Source: Cololabis saira
Lineage: Eukaryota; Chordata; Actinopteri; Beloniformes; Belonidae
Reading direction: 5' to 3'
Length of the DNA stretch: 64,000 bases
Assembly (NCBI RefSeq): GCF_033807715.1
Contig: NC_084610.1
Location: 3,357,001-3,421,000, forward strand
Both the position numbers and the translations under genes were made by a program. Under the pieces are notes generated by a model. That model did no database searches. It saw nothing but the letters and a program-made list of their open reading frames with translations, and was not told the DNA's origin. This document shows, in pieces, positions 33,129-45,135 of this stretch (the stretch's first letter is position 1; every line of letters starts with the position of its first letter).

Positions 33129-33426
33129 TGTTCATTTAGGATGTTCACATAGTCAGCTGACCTCTTTTTCCTTTTTTTTTTTGGCACGTAATGTTTCTGA
33201 AGCTAGACCCGACCAACCGACCCCCCCCCCGATCATGATACTGCCACCAGTTTTCATGCTGGCTATTGAACAGGTCTTCTCCTGTTTCTCCAAACTCCAA
33301 TCTTTTCTCATTGTTTTTTAATTTTCCCATCAGCTTCATTGATAAGTGGATTTTTTTTAACACTACACAGATGTTTATCCGTAGTTTTATTCACATCGAA
33401 CACATGGAAATGCTCTAAATTTGAAT

Positions 33427-34751
33427 TTAAAGGGGACCTATTATGGCATCTAATACCTATTTTAAACAGGCATTGAATGTCTTAAAAACAAGCTTTTGAT
33501 TTTTTTTGCTAAATAGATTTGCTAAATTATCTATGCAGGATTCTGAGTGGGCGGGGCTATGATAATGAGGCTCTGTGCTGATTGGCGGCCTGAATGACAC
33601 ATCTCAGTTATTGTAATATTGTTTGGGCCAGTACTTATTCTTCTAATTTACAGAAATTATTAATCACTCAGAAGAAATGTGTTAGATTAGCCACCTTCTC
33701 TAATAATTTCTCTCCATCTGCCCCTCTGTTTAGAAAACTTCTCATATTGTCAGTATACGATATAAACATACTTCAATCATGCATATTTATTTATAAATGT
33801 ATCCATCTTTCCCACTTGCTTTCCAAAGCTTTTCATGAGTTCTTTACAGCAACTCTCAGGTCCGTTCTTACAACACAAGACACAGTAATAAACTTCATCA
33901 CCTTTTTGTCGCACTACACACTCCCAGTTTTATTTTGCTTCTAGAGGCTCCTTAATCTGGAACTCCTATCAGTTCATTGTTGAATCATCCTCTTCTATCA
34001 AAATGTTTAAGTTAAGACTTAAATATATTCTGTTAAATGAAGACTCTTAAACGTTTATTTTACAGTATGTTAGATGTGGATTATTACCCTACATACTCTC
34101 ATGTTTTTGTTTTTTTGCGTTCCCTGCTCATGTTGTTTGCTTCTTATTGTCTGTTGTTTTAGCTTCTTGTTTATTTAGTGAATACCAGTATTATTGTTGT
34201 TGTTGATTTATTTGTCAATTCTTTTATTTCCTTGGGGAGGTGCTTTTTATAAGCCCGTACAGGGTTTTTTAACCTCTCTCGCACATATTACTTTTGTCTG
34301 TTAATTGTTGTTTTTGTTTTTCTCTTTTATGGTGCAAATAAAAAAAAGTAAAAAGTAAAAGTAAAAAAGTAAATGACAGGTAGCAGGGGAGGGCACAAAG
34401 ACAGAATAAAGACATTTGTGTTGGTTTTTACAACCAACAACAGAGCAATTCGCATGTCTAGCTCGAACAGACGCCATCACGATACACCGCTACGGAAAAA
34501 TGGCGGAAGTTCCGGCCGGTGGAGTTAGTTGTTAGTGGTTTCACGCATCGCTCCCGTCGTTACGTAACAACGGGAGCAGAATCTTATTGGCTCGTAGATC
34601 AACATCACACTGGACGATCATCCGGGCGGATGTACAGACTCTGCAGAATTTAGTTTCTTTCCTCCTTCTCTGAGTTGGCAGGCTGAGGGGAGACCACTTT
34701 ATATATGTTAAAGTAAGAGAAAACCTGTTTTTCAGAATAGATCCCCTTTAA
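33427..34751. mobile_element. TTAA MITE (AGGGGACCTATTATG family) with nested LINE
   Basis: Left TTAAAGGGGACCTATTATGG; right TTCAGAATAGATCCCCTTTAA. TTAA on both sides. The interior matches the element at 11805-12600 except for a LINE insertion. Confidence 0.87.
33600..34371 (+). mobile_element. 5'-truncated non-LTR retrotransposon, RT C-terminal region
   Basis: Flanked by AATGACA at 33593-33599 and 34372-34378. The 5' part encodes HLSYCNIVWASTYSSNLQKL, then TQKKCVRLATFSN and APLFRKLLILSVYDINI, the usual region after the reverse transcriptase core of CR1/jockey-group LINEs. The frame ends at about 33944. The 3' end is an A-rich (AAAAAGT)-like tail. Confidence 0.8.
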
Positions 34752-35247
34752 TCTCGACATTTTTACTTTTTTCTCGACATTTTGCCTTTTTTCTCGACAT
34801 TTTGACTTTTTTTCTCAACCTTTTGACTTTTTTCTCGACATTTCGACTTTTTTTCCTCGACATTTCAACTTTTTTTCTCGTCATTTCGACTTTTTTCTTG
34901 AAATTTCGACTTTTTTTTCTCGACATTTTGACTTTTTTCTCGAAATTTCGACTTTGTTTCTCGACATTTCAACTTTTTTTCTTGACATTTTGACTTTTTT
35001 CTCCACATTTTGACTTTTTTCTCGAAATTTCAACTTTTTTCTCGACATTTTGACTTTTTTCTCGACATTTTGACTTTTTTCTCGACATTTTGACTTTTTT
35101 CTCGAAATTGTACTTCAACATTAATTTCAACATTTCAACTTTTTTCTCGACATTTCCACTTTTTTCCTCGACATTTTGACTTTTTTCTAGAAATTTCAAC
35201 TTTTTTCTCGACATTTCGACATTTCCACTTTTTTCTCGACATTTCGA
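34752..35247. repeat. GACATTTCGACTTTTTTCTC minisatellite
   Basis: About 24 degenerate units of roughly 20 bp, the reverse-complement orientation of the minisatellite in the hAT MITEs at 955, 7467 and 53868. It sits between two copies of the right arm of the TTAA MITE. Confidence 0.88.
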
Positions 35248-35267
35248 TTGGCAGAGTTGTTGTTGTT

Positions 35268-35504
35268 GTTCCGGCCAGAGTTAGTTGTTAGTGGTTCCAC
35301 GCATCGTGGTTACGTAACGACAGGAGCAGAATCTTATTGGCTCGTAGATCCACATCAGACTGGACGGCTCATCCGGGCAGCTGTACAGACACTGCAGAAT
35401 TTGGTTTCTTTCCTCCTTCTCTGAGTTGGCAGGCTGAGGGGAGACCACTTTATAGATGTTAAAGACAGAGAAAGCCTGGTTTTCATAATAGGTCCCCTTT
35501 AAAT
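35268..35504. mobile_element. right arm of TTAA MITE, second copy
   Basis: Runs from CCGGCCAGAGTTAGTTGTTA to CATAATAGGTCCCCTTTAA, closely repeating 34515-34751. It is either a separate insertion or a duplication mediated by the minisatellite. Confidence 0.8.
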
Positions 35505-36289
35505 CATCTCTACACCCGGATCATCACAGGTCATGTGTAATGTGAAGCTAAAAATTCAACTCCAATCAAATCCAGTTGGTCTGCCCTCGCGTAAGAAACG
35601 AGAAAAGGCCCACACCCTCCTCGTCAAGTCCACAGCATCAATTCAGACGTCCTGCCAATTAAACACCTCAAAAGAATCTGGGGATCAAAACACAGAACCT
35701 GCAACCAGGAAATGAAAATCTCTGAGAGTCATTTTTCTCAGCTACACGCTTCATCATCTCCGTTTCTCAGTTGTGCTTCTTCTTCTTTCTTCTTCTTCTT
35801 TTCGCGGTTATAGTTCTGAAACGCGTCAAATCAACGTCAATCTACCGCGGGCGGGTGGGCGGGGCAGAGCCATCAACACACGGTGCTGAATAAACGCTGC
35901 AGTAACTTGACTCTACCAAAACAGCAAAACAAAAATTGGCAGCGTTTTACTAACTGATCTGAAAGAAATGTTCTGCATCAAACAAAGGTGCCTCTGACGG
36001 GGGGAAGCAACATTTACTCTGGTTTTAGTCCTGCTTTTATCTGTTTGTGTTTATCCTAAAATGATAACTTGGAGACGTTACCTACATGACTGACAATGAG
36101 TGAAAGAACGCCCACAAACCGTGAGACTCATTCACTCATTCATGCCACCATGTTGTACTGAGGCCGCTATGTTCGTCATCATTTGCAGACGAATCAAAAT
36201 AAAAAAAACATGAACGACATTTCTAATTTTTAGTGAATAAAATCAATATTTTGAGTTAGTTTCTGCATAAAAATAAAAATTATGTATTG
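35505..36289. other. intron sequence, no recognisable feature
   Basis: Mixed unique-looking sequence; nothing supported. Confidence 0.45.
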
Positions 36290-36376
36290 CCGCTTTTAAT
36301 GTCAATGTAAAGCACTTTGAATTACCTTGTGTTGAATTGTGCTATATAAATAAATTTGCCTTGCCTTGCCTTGCCT
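36290..36376 (+). mobile_element. retroposon (L2/SINE-like) 3' tail
   Basis: GTAAAGCACTTTGAATTACC, TTGTGTTGAATTGTGCTATA and TAAATAAATTTGCC followed by repeated TTGCC. This is the usual L2-derived tail of fish retroposons. Confidence 0.7.
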
Positions 36377-36506
36377 AAAACTGTGTTTTGATTACATTTC
36401 TAGGGAGAAATATATATTTTACTTTCATAATATTCACTCAGTGAATGTATATAATCACTCGCTTGCTCGTTTGTGCGTTGTTTTTTCAGATCTAGCCAGA
36501 ATAAAG

Positions 36507-37330
36507 GCTGATTTATGGTTCCGCATTACGTACGCCGTACCCTACGCCATAGGCTCTGCATCGATTTAGGCCCCGTTTACACATAGCCGGGTATTTACAA
36601 AAACAGATATTTCCCCCTCTACGTTTTGAAAAATTCCATCGTTTACACGAGATCGTTTTCAAAATCTCTTTGTTTACACAAACCTGCATAAATAGCTGTT
36701 AAGGTGCTATGAGCATCCAAACCTACAGGGGGCAGTGTAACAAGAAGATAAAGTCATGCTAGCCAATCAGAATCCTGGAAAAAACATCAACAAATGACAC
36801 GTGTGAAGCCTGAATAATATGGTCCCGCGTTAAATCGATGGCGTAGCCTACGTACGGGGCGCGTAGCCGCGTAGCCTACGCCGTAGGCTCTGCGTTGGTG
36901 TAACACGGAACCATAAATCAGCCTGGACTGCCAGTTACTTCCAAGATGAACGAGAGTGTTTGGTTTGGAGTGACAGAGAAGTGAAGTTACTTTTAAGTAT
37001 GACTTTAGAATATAAAACAGGTAAAATACAAGAAAATATTGATGGTGGCCAAACTAATTGTAAACACAGGTCGCACTCATGACGCTGGTGACGTTTCTGT
37101 TGCATAATGTGACGTTCTGAAGCCTAAATGTCTGTTTCCCTCCGTTTACAAGCAAACGTGAAGACGGAGTTTTTGAAAATCTCCACTTTGGCCGGAGTTT
37201 TCACAAATGATCGTTTTTGGTGACTTTGAGCTTCGTTTTCGTGTAAACGAACGGCCAAAACGCATGAAAACGCCTCCGGTTTTTGCTCCGTGTAAACGAG
37301 GCCTTAACGTGGAACCATAAATCAGCTCCC
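36507..37330. mobile_element. nested MITEs (GGCTGATTTATGGTTCCGC and GGCCCCGTTTACAC families)
   Basis: The outer element begins AAGGCTGATTTATGGTTCCG at 36507 and ends GGAACCATAAATCAGCTCC near 37329. A second element begins GGCCCCGTTTACACATAGCC near 36570 and ends CCGTGTAAACGAGGCC near 37304. Inside that lies another first-family segment (about 36820-36925) with TACGCCGTAGGCTCTGCG. Order of insertion is inferred from the termini. Confidence 0.7.
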
Positions 37331-37730
37331 GAGCCGGCGGCTCTTCTCATCCCCCAAAACATCGGAGCAAATTTCTTAACAGCCGTTATTTGGATAAACT
37401 GAGCCCAAGTCGGGGATCTTAACGGTTACTTTTACGCCTGAAAAAATATTAAAACTTAATACAGTGGCATATTAACAGCACTACAGCTGAAATTAAAACA
37501 GCTTTTATCTCTGGGCTTCCTGATATGGTGTGACGTTTGTGCAAACGTAACTACACAGTCGCTTACGTACCCGAACATAAACCACGCAGTGACGTAGCAA
37601 GTGGTGTCCCAATCCCTAGGGAACATTACAAGGGCCCTACCCTAGTGGCTTCATTTTTAGAGCTAGTGGTAGAAAGTAGGGGGGGATTGGGATTGGCCCT
37701 TAGACTACTGTACAATCGTACACATTGCTC
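37331..37730. mobile_element. half of a GGGCCAATCCCAA-end element, next to the gap
   Basis: Ends GGGGGGATTGGGATTGGCCC. It matches, in inverted orientation, 48361-48745, including GTCCCAATCCCTAGGGAA and CACGCAGTGACGTAGCAAG. Only one end is present. Confidence 0.8.
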
Positions 37731-37768
37731 ATTATTTTAATGCCTTTAAAAAACTGGGATTGTAAAAG

Positions 37769-38268
37769 NNNNNNNNNNNNNNNNNNNNNNNNNNNNNNNN
37801 NNNNNNNNNNNNNNNNNNNNNNNNNNNNNNNNNNNNNNNNNNNNNNNNNNNNNNNNNNNNNNNNNNNNNNNNNNNNNNNNNNNNNNNNNNNNNNNNNNNN
37901 NNNNNNNNNNNNNNNNNNNNNNNNNNNNNNNNNNNNNNNNNNNNNNNNNNNNNNNNNNNNNNNNNNNNNNNNNNNNNNNNNNNNNNNNNNNNNNNNNNNN
38001 NNNNNNNNNNNNNNNNNNNNNNNNNNNNNNNNNNNNNNNNNNNNNNNNNNNNNNNNNNNNNNNNNNNNNNNNNNNNNNNNNNNNNNNNNNNNNNNNNNNN
38101 NNNNNNNNNNNNNNNNNNNNNNNNNNNNNNNNNNNNNNNNNNNNNNNNNNNNNNNNNNNNNNNNNNNNNNNNNNNNNNNNNNNNNNNNNNNNNNNNNNNN
38201 NNNNNNNNNNNNNNNNNNNNNNNNNNNNNNNNNNNNNNNNNNNNNNNNNNNNNNNNNNNNNNNNNNNN
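37769..38268. other. assembly gap (500 N)
   Basis: Exactly 500 N, a conventional placeholder size, so the true length is unknown. A missing dpp10 exon could lie here. Confidence 0.99.
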
Positions 38269-38670
38269 CTGGTGATTCTATTTTATTGTGTATCCATCAC
38301 ATATATCATAATGAAGGATCATAATGTAATATAGTACATTATTATCCTGCTGTTAAAATATTAAGAAGTGCATATATTCGACATATAAATCAAAGAAAGG
38401 AGAAGCAGCAGGAAGGACTGGGAGCAGCCTGAAGGGGAGCGGCTCAGACGGGAGGATTCAAGCGGCACAGCGAGAGCTCAGAATGAAGCAAACCTGCTTA
38501 GACAGATTATAGAAATTAAAATAAGAAAAGCTGCTGCTGCAGCGGAGGATCCACGGAGAACCTGGCCAACATGAGGGAGGAATTATTACGACCTCAGCAC
38601 GCTCAGATGTCACCAATAAACACCTGGTAGTCCTAACCGGGCACAGATAATCCTCATTTACCCTGGGGCT

Positions 38671-39987
38671 GTGTTAGGAAGGAAGGAAGGAAGGAAGGAA
38701 GGAAGGAAGGAAGGAAGGAAGGAAGGAAGGAAGGAAGGAAGGAAGGAAGGAAAGGAGAAAAGAAGGAAGAAAGTAAAGAAGGGAGGAAAGAAGGAAGGAA
38801 GGGAGAAAAGAAGGAAGGAAGGAAAGAAGGGAGGGAAGAAGGAAGGAAGGAAAGAAGGGAGGAAAGAAGGAAGGAAGGGAGAAAAGAAGGAAGGAAGGGA
38901 AAAAAGAAGGAAAGAAGGGAGGAAAGAAGGAAGGAAGGGAAAAAAGAAGGAAGGAAGGAAGGAAGGAAGGAAGGAAGGAAGGAAGGAAGGAAGGAAGGAA
39001 GGAAAGAAGGGAGGGAAGAAGGAAGGGAGGGAAGAAGGAAGGAAGGAAAGAAGGAAGGAAGGAAAGAAGGGAGGAAAGAAGGAAGGAAGGGAGAAAAGAA
39101 GGAAGGAAGGGAAAAAAGAAGGAAAGAAGGGAGGAAAGAAGGAAGGAAGGGAAAAAGGAAGGAAGGAAGGAAGGAAGGAAGGAAGGAAGGAAGGAAGGAA
39201 GGAAGGAAGGAAGGAAGGAAGGAAAGAAGGGAGGGAAGAAGGAAGGAAGGGAGAAAAGAAGGAAGGAAGGGAAAAAAGAAGGAAAGAAGGGAGGAAAGAA
39301 GGAAGGAAGGGAAAAAAGAAGGAAGGAAGGAAGGAAGGAAGGAAGGAAGGAAGGAAGGAAGGAAGGAAGGAAGGAAGGAAGGAAGGGAGGAAGGAAGGAA
39401 GGAAGGAAGGAAGGAAGGAAGGAAGGAAGGAAGGAAGGAAAGAACGAAGGAAAGGAGAAAAGAAGGAAGGAAGGAAAGAAGGGAGAGAAGAAGGAAGGAA
39501 GGAAATAAGGGAGGAAAGAAGGAAGGAAGGAAAGAAGGGAGGGAAGAAGGAAGGAAGGAAAGAAGGGAGGAAAGAAGGAAGGAAGGAAAGAAGGGAGGAA
39601 AGAAGGAAGGAAGGGAGAAAAGAAAGAAGGAAGGGAAAAAAGAAGGAAAGAAGGGAGGAAAGAAGGAAGGAAGGGAAAAAAGAAGGAAGGAAGGGAGGAA
39701 ATGAGGAATGGAAGGGAGGAAGGAAGGAAAGAAGGGAAAAAAGAAGGAAAGAAGGGAAAAAGAAGGAAATAAGGGAGAAAAGAAGGAAGGAAGGAAAGAA
39801 GGGAGGAAGGAAGAAAAGAAGGAAGGAAGGAAAGAAGGGAGGAAAGAAGGAAAGAAGGAAAGGAGAAAATAAGGAAAGAATGTACGAGTGGAGAAAAGAG
39901 GAAGGGAGAAGGAAGGAGAGAGCAGGAGGAAAGAAGGAACAGGAGAATTATTTTGTCATTTTGACCCAAAGACAGTACCAGGGTTAA
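38671..39987. mobile_element. (GGAA)n block with right end of the piggyBac-like MITE
   Basis: About 1.27 kb of GGAA, GGGAGAAAAGAA and GGGAGGAAAGAA higher-order units, then TTTTGACCCAAAGACAGTAC and CAGGGTTAA. The left MITE terminus is absent: the tract begins directly after GGGGCTGTGTTA. Confidence 0.85.
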
Positions 39988-40059
39988 TCCGTCCTGACAA
40001 CAACTCTTTGTTTTTTTTAAGCTTTGTTGATATCACTTAAAAATCTGACGGTACGTCTG

Positions 40060-40110
40060 CTCTTTGACATCACCTGTGACATCACCTGTGACATCACCTG
40101 TGACATCACC
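40060..40110. repeat. small tandem repeat of CATCACCTGTGA
   Basis: Four copies of a 12-bp GACATCACCTGT unit, the last one diverged. Confidence 0.85.
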
Positions 40111-40142
40111 CACAGGTGTCCTGAGGGCGGTTTCAAGTCAGC

Positions 40143-40790
40143 TTGATTTGATTTGATTTGAAAATCTTTAATGTCCCCGAAGGGCAATTTGGTTTGCAAC
40201 ACCAGGACAACATACATATCCCACTTCAAACACACAATACAATAAATCAAATAGATATAGTAAATACAGTCATCCCAGTAAACAGGTGCATTGTTCCCCC
40301 TATAGGCTGTTTAAAAAACTTGATTGATTTGAGGTATCTGTTTGATTTGGCCCTACAAATCAAACAGTACCTTCTAGAAGCTGAAACTCAGCATGAAGAG
40401 GATGGTGAGGGTTCGCCAGAATGGCCTTTGCCCTCTGAGTGGCTCTGGCTTCATAAATAATATAATATAATATATTATATAATAATATAATCCAGATTAT
40501 TCAGGCTAATGCCAATTATTTTCTGGCAGAGTTTGACCACATTCCTCAGCTTGTTTTTATTTAAAATGCTGAGGTTACCAAACCAGCAGATCGAAGCAAA
40601 AGTTAAAATAGACTCAATAAAAGATGAATAAAAAATGTTAAGAAGCTTTTTATCAACGTTAAGACATCTCAGTTTTCTCAGATAAAACCATCTCTGATTT
40701 GCTTTCCTACAGATACTGTAGCGTCTGAGTTTATTCCAGAAGACAGTCTGTTGTCCACGATGGTGCCTAAATAATTCTACTGGCTGACTA
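40143..40790 (-). pseudogene. Rex1-like non-LTR retrotransposon 3' fragment, frameshifted
   Basis: Reading the minus strand, YLGTIVDNRLSSG is followed after a frameshift by RWFYLRKLRCLNVDKKLLN, FYSSFIESILTFASICWFGN and KLCQKIIG, a pattern typical of the region after the reverse transcriptase core in fish Rex1/Babar elements. It then has a short 3' UTR ending in TCGGGGACATTAAAGATTTT and (CAAAT)n. It is a dead, 5'-truncated copy. Confidence 0.75.
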
Positions 40791-40847
40791 CTTATACTTA
40801 TACTATACTAGTAGTACTAGTACTAGTAGCTGACTACTTCCACTGCT

Positions 40848-41859
40848 GGGATGGAAGGAAAGAAAGATGGAAGGAGGGAAGGAAGGAAGCAAGGAAGCAA
40901 GGAAGGAAGGAAGGATGGAAGGAAAGAAAGATGGAAGGAGGGAAGGAAGGAAGGAAGGAAGCAAGGAAGGAAGGAAGGAAGGAAGGAAGGAAGGAAGGAA
41001 GGAAGGAAGGAAGGAAGGAAGGAAGGAAGGAAGGAAGGAAGGATGGAAGGAAAGAAAGATGGAAGGAGGGAAGGAAGGAAGGGAGAAGGAAGGAAGGAAG
41101 GAAGGAAGGAAGGAAGGAAGGAAGGAAGGAAGGAAGGAAGGAAGGAAGGAAGGGAGGGAGGGAGGGAGGGAGGGAGGGAGGGAGGGAGGAAGGAAGGAAG
41201 GAAGGAAGGAAGGAAGGAAGGAAGGAAGGAAGGAAGGAAGGAAGGAAGGAAGGAAGGAAGGAAGGAAGGAAGGAAGGAAGGGAGGGAGGGAGGGAGGGAG
41301 GGAGGGAGGGAGGGAGGGAGGGAGGAAGGAATGAAGGGAGGAAAGAAGGAAGGAAGGAAAGAAGGAATGAAAGGAGAAAAGAAGGAAAGAAAGGAAAGGA
41401 GGGAGGAAAGAAGGAAGGAAGGAAAGGAGGATGGAAGGAAGGAAGGAATGAAGGAAGGAAGGAAGGAAGGAAGGAAGGAAGGAAGGAAGGAAGGAAGGAA
41501 GGAAGGAAGGGAGAAAAGAAGGAAGGAAGGAAAGAAGGAAGGAAGGAAAGAAGGAAGGAAGGAAAGGAGGATGGAAGGAAGGAAGGAAGGAAGGAAGGGA
41601 GGAAGGGAGAAAAGAAGGAAGGAAGGAAAGAAGGAAGGAAAGGAGAAAAGAAGGAAGGAAGGAAAGAAGGAAGGGAGGAAGGAAGGAAGGAAGGAAGGAA
41701 GGAAGGAAGGAAGGAAGGAAGGAAGGAAGGAAGGAAGGAAGGAAGGAAGGAAGGAAGGAAGGAAGGAAGGAAGGAAGGAAGGAAGGAAGGAAGGAAGGAA
41801 GGAGGAACGAAGGACAGGAGGATTAGGTTATTTTGACCCAAAGACAGTACCAGGGTTAA
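40848..41859. mobile_element. (GGAA)n block with right end of the piggyBac-like MITE
   Basis: About 970 bp of GGAA with two GGGA blocks (41150-41190, 41280-41323) and repeated GGAAAGAAAGATGGAAGGAG spacers, then TTTTGACCCAAAGACAGTAC and CAGGGTTAA. No left terminus. Confidence 0.85.
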
Positions 41860-42290
41860 AGGTATTGTGACATCATTTTTAACATGCTTTTAACACTATT
41901 AAAAGTCTTGGGCAACATCCCTCAAATGTGTCTAAAAGAGTGTAACAAGAAAAACTTCACTCTAGTACTCGTTTCCTGGCTTTTTATTACAGTGTTTTTT
42001 TGCGCCGTGAAAAATGCTTCCTTTCCCCCTTTCCTGTCAATCATTGCTCCGCTCCTCCTCCAAACCTCCTCCAACCCAGCCATACGCTCACAGCGGCGTC
42101 GGAGAGTAAGCCGGGAGCGACAGGCGAAGCATGCACAGAAAAGCAGGAAGGCGAACCACAGCAAACAATCATAAAAATAAAGGCATGCAAGCAGCACTGT
42201 CCCCTTATCTTAAGTCCAGTCAGTGGCCGCGGGTCTTCTTAGCAGTTTTCCTCCATTATTCTAAGTGATTAGAACAAAAGAGGCGTGTTA
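41860..42290. other. intron sequence, no recognisable feature
   Basis: Mixed-composition sequence with short open frames on both strands that show no family resemblance. Confidence 0.45.
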
Positions 42291-42424
42291 AGCCTCATTT
42301 ATGGTTCCGCGTTAAATCGACGCAGAGCCTACGCCGTAGGGTTCAGCGTATGGTGCGCGTCGCCGCGTAACCCTACGCCGTAGGCTCTGCGTCGGTGTAA
42401 CGCGGAACCATAAATCAGCCTTTA
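42288..42424. mobile_element. compact fold-back MITE, TTA flanks
   Basis: AGCCTCATTTATGGTTCCGC ... GCGGAACCATAAATCAGCCT, with internal GCCTACGCCGTAGG palindromes, flanked by TTA on both sides (a PIF/Harbinger-like TSD). Nearly the whole element could pair with itself. Same terminus family as 36507. Confidence 0.8.
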
Positions 42425-43214
42425 TGGTGCGCTGGAGAGGAGAGGAGACAGGGAGCTGGGTGGAGGGGGCGGTGATTTAGCGGATCGTTACGTAACGATC
42501 CGCCACCAAACCACATGCGCCGTTTTTGCATAGTTATGCGGAAAATCCCAGAAAGCACACAATACACTGAATGTTAAAAGTTCGTTGTTTTTTGGGTGTA
42601 ATTGATGTCAAGACACCCAACAAAACACAAAAAATCAAGAAAAATGTGTTTTTCATGTCACAATCCCTTTAAGAAAGGGTTGAGTTGTGACAGGCGGATT
42701 CTTCTGAAGATCAAGAATCATGTCCTGTGTTGGACACGCCCACCTCCAGTTTGCATGTGGTTTCGGAGGTGAAATCAGAAATGATGGCAGCCGACTGTCA
42801 AAGGTGGAGCTGCTCTAATTATCTCCCTGTACCAGAACCATGTGACCCTCACCCCCCACCCCCACCTGGACCAGAACCATGTGACCCTCACCCCCCACCC
42901 CTACCTGGCTTTACTCTCTCCTGAGCTGGGATCTGCTCCAGCGGACCCCCGTGACCCGGTCTAAGCGGGTTAATCAACACAGTGTCCTCCAGCACGAGGG
43001 AGGAGCCGGAAGAAGCTGCTCACAAACCTCTGGATGACCTCACAGGATGGTTTGTCCAGCTATTACACAATCAGAGACTTTACGCCTGGCTGAGGGTTAC
43101 GTAAGAACACTCAGCCGGAGCCAGGAACTGCATCAGACTTGCAGAGCTGCAAACATGGACCAAAACTTTCCTTCAACATGCATTCTCTTGAATCCATCAC
43201 GCACGTTTAGACAA
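42425..43214. other. intron sequence with a 38-bp tandem duplication
   Basis: Nothing coding recognised. ACCAGAACCATGTGACCCTC with its following C-rich stretch occurs twice at about 42831-42906. Confidence 0.5.
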
Positions 43215-43784
43215 GACTGCGTTTCCATGCATCAATAACCCTTTTAAAACCCGAATATTGAAAATAACCCGGTTTTGTACGCCCATGTAAACACCAATAA
43301 CCCCTTTGAATAACCAGAATTTGCTCATATTGGGGTTTTTAAAAACCCCAATATGAGCCCTGTGTTACTCCTTTTAAAACCTGAATATTGGGTCATGTAA
43401 ACGCCAAACGGAATATCCCCATCAAACGGAACAGGAATTTGTTTTCTGCACATGCTCTGTTCACAGACCAGGAGGAGACTAATCACTTCATAAATGTAAT
43501 GAAGGATATGAACATTTCTGCATTTGTAGACGGTAGAAAGTACCGGATATCCAGATTTACAAGAAGGTGAGAGAAAAGTTGCGAGAAGCAGCATTTGTTT
43601 TGAATTTGGATACAGGAAGAAAAAGCAGAAATGACGGTAATTGCATCATGACGTTCTCCGTGCGTCGCTGGTTTGATCCAGATATCCTGAATGATTATTT
43701 ACCATGTAAACGGAATATTCCAAATGTTTCAGTAACCGGAATATTAGCAATAACCCAAATTTTGCCTGCATGTAAACGTAGTCA
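43215..43784. mobile_element. MITE with GACTRCGTTTMCATGCA ends, copy 1
   Basis: Ends GACTGCGTTTCCATGCATCA and TGCATGTAAACGTAGTC. The interior has ATATTCCGGTTACTGAAACA-type and AAAACCCGAATATT motifs. An inverted copy lies at 61691-62309. Superfamily unknown. Confidence 0.8.
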
Positions 43785-44090
43785 TTGTGAGCGAGAATGC
43801 GCTTTTCACGCGTTTACCAGACTTTGGGCTGATGTGGGAAAAGAAAACTTTGCGAGAAAAGCCGATAATCATATAAATTACCCAGAATTTCAAAGTCCAG
43901 GACAGCTCGGGGCCAGGTGGTAACAGATTTATCAGCCCTAAATTAAGATTTTAAACATGTCTTTAAAGAGTTTTTGACCGCAAGAGTCCCCCAACGCCCG
44001 CTCATTTATCTCTGACTGTCTCTGTCCTCCTGTATTACCACCTGCAGTGCAGCCACGGGTCACGGAGGTTATTACTGATTAAGAGAAAAG
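43785..44090. other. intron sequence, no recognisable feature
   Basis: Short unique-looking stretch; nothing supported. Confidence 0.45.
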
Positions 44091-45135
44091 CTTACATTAG
44101 TCAGACGCATTAGAGAGGCTCTCGGGCCTTCCTTATCTCTCCTGTGCTTTTTATTCTCATCCAGGCTCACCCAGCTGCGTCTGAACGTGAGAATCAACCA
44201 CTTGCAGGTTATTTCTGTTTGTTTTTTTTGCACTTATCTTTAATTTTGAGCTTGAATCCAGAAAAAAAAAACAGGACGAGGAAATGAACTAGCATCCCTG
44301 AGATGGGTGGAAAGATGGAAGGAAGGAAGGAAGGAAGGAAGGGAGAAGGAAGGAAGGAAGGAAGGAAGGAAGGAAGGAAGGAAGGAAGGAAGGAAGGAAG
44401 GAAGGAAGGAAGGAAGGAAGGAAGGAAGGAAGGAAGGAAGGAAGGAAGGAAGGAAGGAAGGAAAGATGGAAGGAAGGATGGAAGGAAGGATGGAAGTAAA
44501 GAAAGATGGAAGGAAGGAAGGAAGGAAGGAAGGAAGGAAGGAAGGAAGGAAGGAAGGAAGGAAGGATGGAAGTAAAGAAAGATGGAAGGAATGAAGGAAA
44601 GAAGGAAGGAAGGAAGGAAGGGAGGAAGGAAGGAAGGAAGGAAGGAAGGAAGGAAGGAAGGAAGGAAGGAAGGAAGGAAGGAAGGAAGCAAGGAAGCAAG
44701 GAAGGAAGGAAGGAAGGAAAGGAAGGAAGGAAGGAAGGAAGGAAGGAAGGAAGGAAGGAAGGAAGGAAGGAAGGAAAGATGGAAGGAAGGAAGGTAGGGA
44801 GAAGGAAGGAAGGAAGGAAGGAAGGAAGGAAGGAAGGAAGGAAGGAAGGAAGGAAGGACGGAAGGAAAGATGGAAGGAAGGAAGGAAGGGAGAAAAGAAA
44901 GATGGAAGGAAGGGAGAAAAGAAGGAAGGGAGGAAAGAAGCTTACATTAGTCAGACGCATTAGAGAGGCTCTCGGGCCTTCCTTATCTCTCCTGTGCTTT
45001 TTATTCACATCCAGGCTCACCCAGCTGCGTCTGAACGTGAGAATCAACCACTTGCAGGTTATTTCTGTTTTTTTTTTGCACTTATCTTTAATTTTGAGCT
45101 TGAATCCAGAAAAAAAACAGGACGAGGAAATGAAG
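44091..45135. repeat. (GGAA)n tract bracketed by ~197-bp direct repeats
   Basis: The segment starting CTTACATTAGTCAGACGCAT and ending near AACAGGACGAGGAAATGAA occurs at 44091-44289 and 44941-45135 in the same orientation, almost identical. Between them is a GGAA tract (about 44300-44940) with GGAAGTAAAGAAAGATGG spacers. Confidence 0.92.

Noticed and set aside
33594..33944. A 116-residue frame as a possible host gene
   Set aside because: It is the C-terminal part of a LINE reverse transcriptase inside a 7-bp TSD, not a host gene.
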